Part shown: piece after piece, positions 54,552-57,015 of the stretch
Position numbering within the stretch: the stretch's first letter is position 1
Layout: the number at the start of each line of letters is the position of its first letter
DNA from: Gammaproteobacteria bacterium
GTDB taxonomy: Bacteria; Pseudomonadota; Gammaproteobacteria; Xanthomonadales; Wenzhouxiangellaceae
DNA: 57,015 nt
NCBI GenBank assembly: GCA_003565625.1
Contig: PXBD01000061.1
Coordinates: 1-57,015 of the forward strand
Direction of reading: 5' to 3'
Notes under the pieces: model-generated
Databases searched by the model: none
What the model saw: only the letters and a program-made list of their open reading frames with translations
What the model was told of the DNA's origin: nothing
Made by a program: the position numbers and the translations under genes

Positions 54552-55475
54552 ATGAGCGGGATCGAAGATTTCTCCGGCAAGACCATCTCCCTGGTGCTGG
54601 GCTCGGGCGGTGCGCGCGGCCTGGCCCATATTGGCGTGATTCGGGAACTGGAACGCGCCGGGGCACAAATCAAGGCGATTGCCGGGAGCTCCATGGGTGC
54701 GCTGGTCGGCGGCATCCATGCTGCCGGCAAGCTCAAGGCCTACGAGGACTGGGTCTGCGGGCTGGAACAGTCCGACGTGCTGGCGCTGGTTGACTGGACA
54801 TTTGCCGGCGGTGGCCTGATCAAGGGACGCAAGATCATCGGCAAGCTCGAAGAGCTGGTGGGCGATCTGGATATCCGCGATCTCGAGATCGATTTCACCG
54901 CAGTGGCGGTGGATATCGACCAGGGACGCGAATTATGGCTGGACCGCGGTCCCCTGTTCGATGCCATTCGGGCCTCGATTGCGATTCCGGGCGTGTTCAC
55001 GCCGCACCGCTATCGCAACCGCACGCTGGTCGACGGCGGGCTGCTCAACCCGATCCCGGTCGCGCCGACCCTGCGCTGCATGACCGATCTGACCGTGGTG
55101 GTGGACGTCAACGGGCCCGCCAGCCGGCCACAAACGCAGCGGCCGCAGGAGGAATCTGCCGGCAGCGAGCGTCGGGATGGCGGCATGTGGGACAAGCTGC
55201 GTGAATTTGTCGACAGTTTTGCCAGCGACAAACAGCCCAGCGACACCCAGCCCGGTCTGCTGGCCGTGATGATGCGCTCGCTTGATACCATGGAGGCGGC
55301 CATTACCCGCCAGCATCTGGCCATTTTCCAGCCCGACCTGGTCGTTCAGGTGCCCAAGAACGCGTGCATGGTTCACGAGTTCCATCGGGCCCGTGAAGTG
55401 ATTGACCTGGGCGCGCAGCTGGCCCGCAAGGCAATGGAGCGTCACCATCAGGCGCAAGGACCTCAGGATGCATGA
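54552..55475 (+). CDS. Patatin-like phospholipase (RssA-like)
   Basis: Acyl hydrolase of 307 residues using a Ser-Asp dyad. Oxyanion motif GSGGARG (17-23), nucleophile S47 in GSSMG (45-49) and catalytic D161 in VDGGLLNP are all present. The C-terminal region has a Gln/Arg/Ser-rich linker (about 190-230) and a helical tail with MRSLDTMEAAITRQHL. Bacterial homologues hydrolyse membrane phospholipids; the substrate here is unknown. The preceding RND pump lies 19 bases upstream. The stop codon lies inside the next small gene (8-base overlap). Confidence 0.88.
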   Translation: MSGIEDFSGKTISLVLGSGGARGLAHIGVIRELERAGAQIKAIAGSSMGALVGGIHAAGKLKAYEDWVCGLEQSDVLALVDWTFAGGGLIKGRKIIGKLEELVGDLDIRDLEIDFTAVAVDIDQGRELWLDRGPLFDAIRASIAIPGVFTPHRYRNRTLVDGGLLNPIPVAPTLRCMTDLTVVVDVNGPASRPQTQRPQEESAGSERRDGGMWDKLREFVDSFASDKQPSDTQPGLLAVMMRSLDTMEAAITRQHLAIFQPDLVVQVPKNACMVHEFHRAREVIDLGAQLARKAMERHHQAQGPQDA

Positions 55476-55776
55476 AGAAGATATCGAAGAAGCCAACCAG
55501 GCCCTGTTCGACGAGGCCGCCGATGCCGTGGTCGCTGCCGGCAACCAGCTTGCCGACAGCAACCCCGACGCCGACCCCTGGGCCCTGGCCGATGGTTTGA
55601 TCGCAGGGGCCGTGCACTTCTGGCTCTACGCCCACCAGCCCCAGGATGTGCCCAACGAGGACGACATGATGAGCGCCAGCGAGCGAATCGAGGAACTCGC
55701 TCGCCAGGTCATGCAGTCAGCCGAGGAAAGCGAGTACCTGCACTCCCCGCGCGACCACGACGTGGGCAACGCCTGA
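55468..55776 (+). CDS. Small acidic hypothetical protein coupled to the patatin gene
   Basis: Protein of 102 residues, strongly acidic and mostly helical (MHEEDIEEANQALFDEAADA, then LADGLIAGAVHFWLYAHQ, then SASERIEELARQVMQSAEE). No signal peptide. The layout vaguely recalls DUF3144 proteins but I cannot confirm a family. The ATG at 55468 follows GGACCTCAGG and overlaps the patatin stop by eight bases, a sign of coupled synthesis and possible partnership. It ends in a 7-bp inverted repeat shared with the convergent peptidase gene. Confidence 0.65.
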   Translation: MHEEDIEEANQALFDEAADAVVAAGNQLADSNPDADPWALADGLIAGAVHFWLYAHQPQDVPNEDDMMSASERIEELARQVMQSAEESEYLHSPRDHDVGNA

Positions 55777-55789
55777 CCGGTTCGGTCAG
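55773..55789. terminator. Short hairpin overlapping two convergent stop codons
   Basis: CTGACCG and CGGTCAG form a perfect 7-bp inverted repeat with a GTT loop. It covers the TGA of the small acidic gene and the stop of the M28 peptidase. Without T-tracts it would be a weak bidirectional terminator. Confidence 0.3.
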
Positions 55790-57015
55790 CGGCGCTGGCG
55801 GTCGCGAATGGCGCGGAACTCGTTGCCCGGGTACCAGTTCGGCCAGTCCTCGCCGTCGGCCAGGTAACGCCCGACGACGTAGAGCAATTCCAGATCCTCG
55901 GCCACGCCGCGCAAATCCCAGTCCGGATCGAACTCGTCGGCCGGCTTGTGATAGCGATTGTCGCGGTAGTCGCGCTCCCAGGCCAGGCCGCGCTCACGAC
56001 CACCCTCACGGTGGTCCACCCCGCCCTTGGCATACAGCGCCGGGATTCCGGCCCGGGCGAAGTTGAAATGATCAGATCGGTAGTAGAAACCGCCCTCGGG
56101 TGAGGGCTCCGGCACCATCTGCCGGCCCTGTCGAGTCACCGCCTGCTCCAGCAGTGGCTCGAGCTCCGACGAGCCATAGCCGACCACGACCACATCGTGC
56201 GTGGGCCCGACCAGGCTCATGGCGTCCATATTGATGGCGGCCACGGTTTGTTCGGGCGCAAACACCGGATTGTTGGCGTAATGGCGCGAACCAAGCAGGC
56301 CATATTCTTCCAGGGTCACAGCCAGAAACAGCACGCTGCGCTCGGGCGGACCGGATTCCTGGTACAGGCGGGCGATCTCGAACAGCCCGGCGGTGCCGGA
56401 GGCGTTGTCAATGGCCCCGTTGTAAACGCCGGCCGAACCCGGAATCGCCAGGTTGCGGCCCAGGTGATCCCAGTGGGCGACGTAGATCACCGCCTCGTCC
56501 GGCCGCTCGCTGCCGGGAATCAGACTCAGCACGTTGTAGGACACGCCTTCGCGAACGCTCTGGCGCACGCTGGCCGAGACCGTAGTCCCCAGCGGTACCG
56601 CTTCGAACGCGGGCGCTTTTGCCTGCTCCATCAGCGCATCGAAATCCTGGCCGCTGCGGGCAAACAGGTCGCGCGCGCCATCCAGGGTGACCCAGCCCTC
56701 GATCGCCATCAGCGGCTCCTCACCCGACTCGCCGAGCTCAAACTGGGCCTGTGACCACGAATTGGTCACCACCTCCCACGGATAGGAAGCCGGCTCGGTG
56801 TCATGCACGATCAGGGCCGCTGCGGCACCCTGGCGGGCCGCCTCCTCATACTTGTAGGTCCAGCGGCCGTAGTAGGTCATGGCGCGCCCATTGAACAGCT
56901 CGTCATCGCCGGTGGCAAAGCCGGGATCGTTGACCAGGATCACGACGGTTTTGCCGGTGACATCCAGGCCGGCGTAGTCGTTCCAGTCGTATTCCGGGGC
57001 GACCACGCCGTAGCC
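55786..57015 (-). CDS. M28-family zinc aminopeptidase with PA domain, N-terminal part cut by window edge
   Basis: About 409 C-terminal residues are visible; the frame reads GYGVVAPEYDWNDYAG at the right edge, so the start lies beyond 57015. A protease-associated (PA) domain (LDVTGKTVVILVNDPG to about DTEPASYPW) is inserted before the peptidase domain. Zinc ligands and catalytic residues are visible in YVAHWDHLG, GAIDNASGTAG, TLEEYGLLGS, NMDAMS and RSDHFNFARAG. Such proteins are usually exported aminopeptidases of the Vibrio/Streptomyces type; the signal peptide is not in the window. It is convergent with the small acidic gene. Confidence 0.92.
   Translation of the reverse strand, partial: GYGVVAPEYDWNDYAGLDVTGKTVVILVNDPGFATGDDELFNGRAMTYYGRWTYKYEEAARQGAAAALIVHDTEPASYPWEVVTNSWSQAQFELGESGEEPLMAIEGWVTLDGARDLFARSGQDFDALMEQAKAPAFEAVPLGTTVSASVRQSVREGVSYNVLSLIPGSERPDEAVIYVAHWDHLGRNLAIPGSAGVYNGAIDNASGTAGLFEIARLYQESGPPERSVLFLAVTLEEYGLLGSRHYANNPVFAPEQTVAAINMDAMSLVGPTHDVVVVGYGSSELEPLLEQAVTRQGRQMVPEPSPEGGFYYRSDHFNFARAGIPALYAKGGVDHREGGRERGLAWERDYRDNRYHKPADEFDPDWDLRGVAEDLELLYVVGRYLADGEDWPNWYPGNEFRAIRDRQRR

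Overview
The window looks like a GC-rich gammaproteobacterial chromosome (high GC judged by eye, not computed). The order tpiA-secG-tRNA-Leu-nuoA-N, the map-glnD-dapD-arsC-like run, and a TPR-type Ser/Thr kinase suggest a relative of Xanthomonadales or Chromatiales; a Wenzhouxiangellaceae-like bacterium is a reasonable guess, not a demonstrated assignment. Both window edges cut genes: hrpA on the left and an M28 peptidase on the right.

Layout. 1-7312: hrpA (partial), then on the + strand a MOSC protein, an L-threonine aldolase, a DUF456 membrane protein and a Ser/Thr kinase coupled to it. 7333-22015: a complete 14-gene complex I operon nuoA to nuoN on the - strand, almost wholly overlapping or abutting. 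The exception is nuoM/nuoN, where a roughly 140-bp inverted-repeat element separates the two genes. 22055-24244: tRNA-Leu(GAG), secG, tpiA and a divergent SDR gene.

24245-32902 is the accessory part. It holds four toxin-antitoxin loci of different families: a vapB-like antitoxin with a wrecked vapC, parDE, hipBA and yefM-yoeB. It also holds a SIMPL-domain protein, a degraded partial copy of the clpB 3' end, and a serine hydrolase gene placed between that copy and real clpB. Direct repeats, operator-like palindromes and gene remnants are frequent here. No integrase or transposase was recognised.

32903-39043: clpB, behind a sigma-32-like promoter; a propionyl-CoA synthetase; and, divergent from it, a PduO-type cobalamin adenosyltransferase overlapped by an AcuC-type deacetylase. 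Together these suggest a propionate module with reversible lysine acylation. 39045-44073: tRNA-Gly(CCC), then two BCCT osmolyte transporter paralogues of identical length, the downstream one broken by a single amber codon, and an outer-membrane porin. Strong intrinsic terminators follow the porin and the intact BCCT gene.

44328-50013 is a tight - strand run in transcription order map, glnD, dapD, arsC-like, dgt-like (protein maturation, nitrogen sensing, lysine/peptidoglycan precursor, nucleotide metabolism). 50151-57015: an RND efflux pair without an outer-membrane channel gene, a patatin-like phospholipase with a small acidic partner, and the M28 peptidase. The most informative observations are the amber-split BCCT paralogue, the clpB 3'-end relic bordering the serine hydrolase, the multi-family toxin-antitoxin island with its decaying vapC, and the repeat element inside the nuo operon. 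I found no clear evidence for a wholly new system; several operon pairings are plausible but untested.
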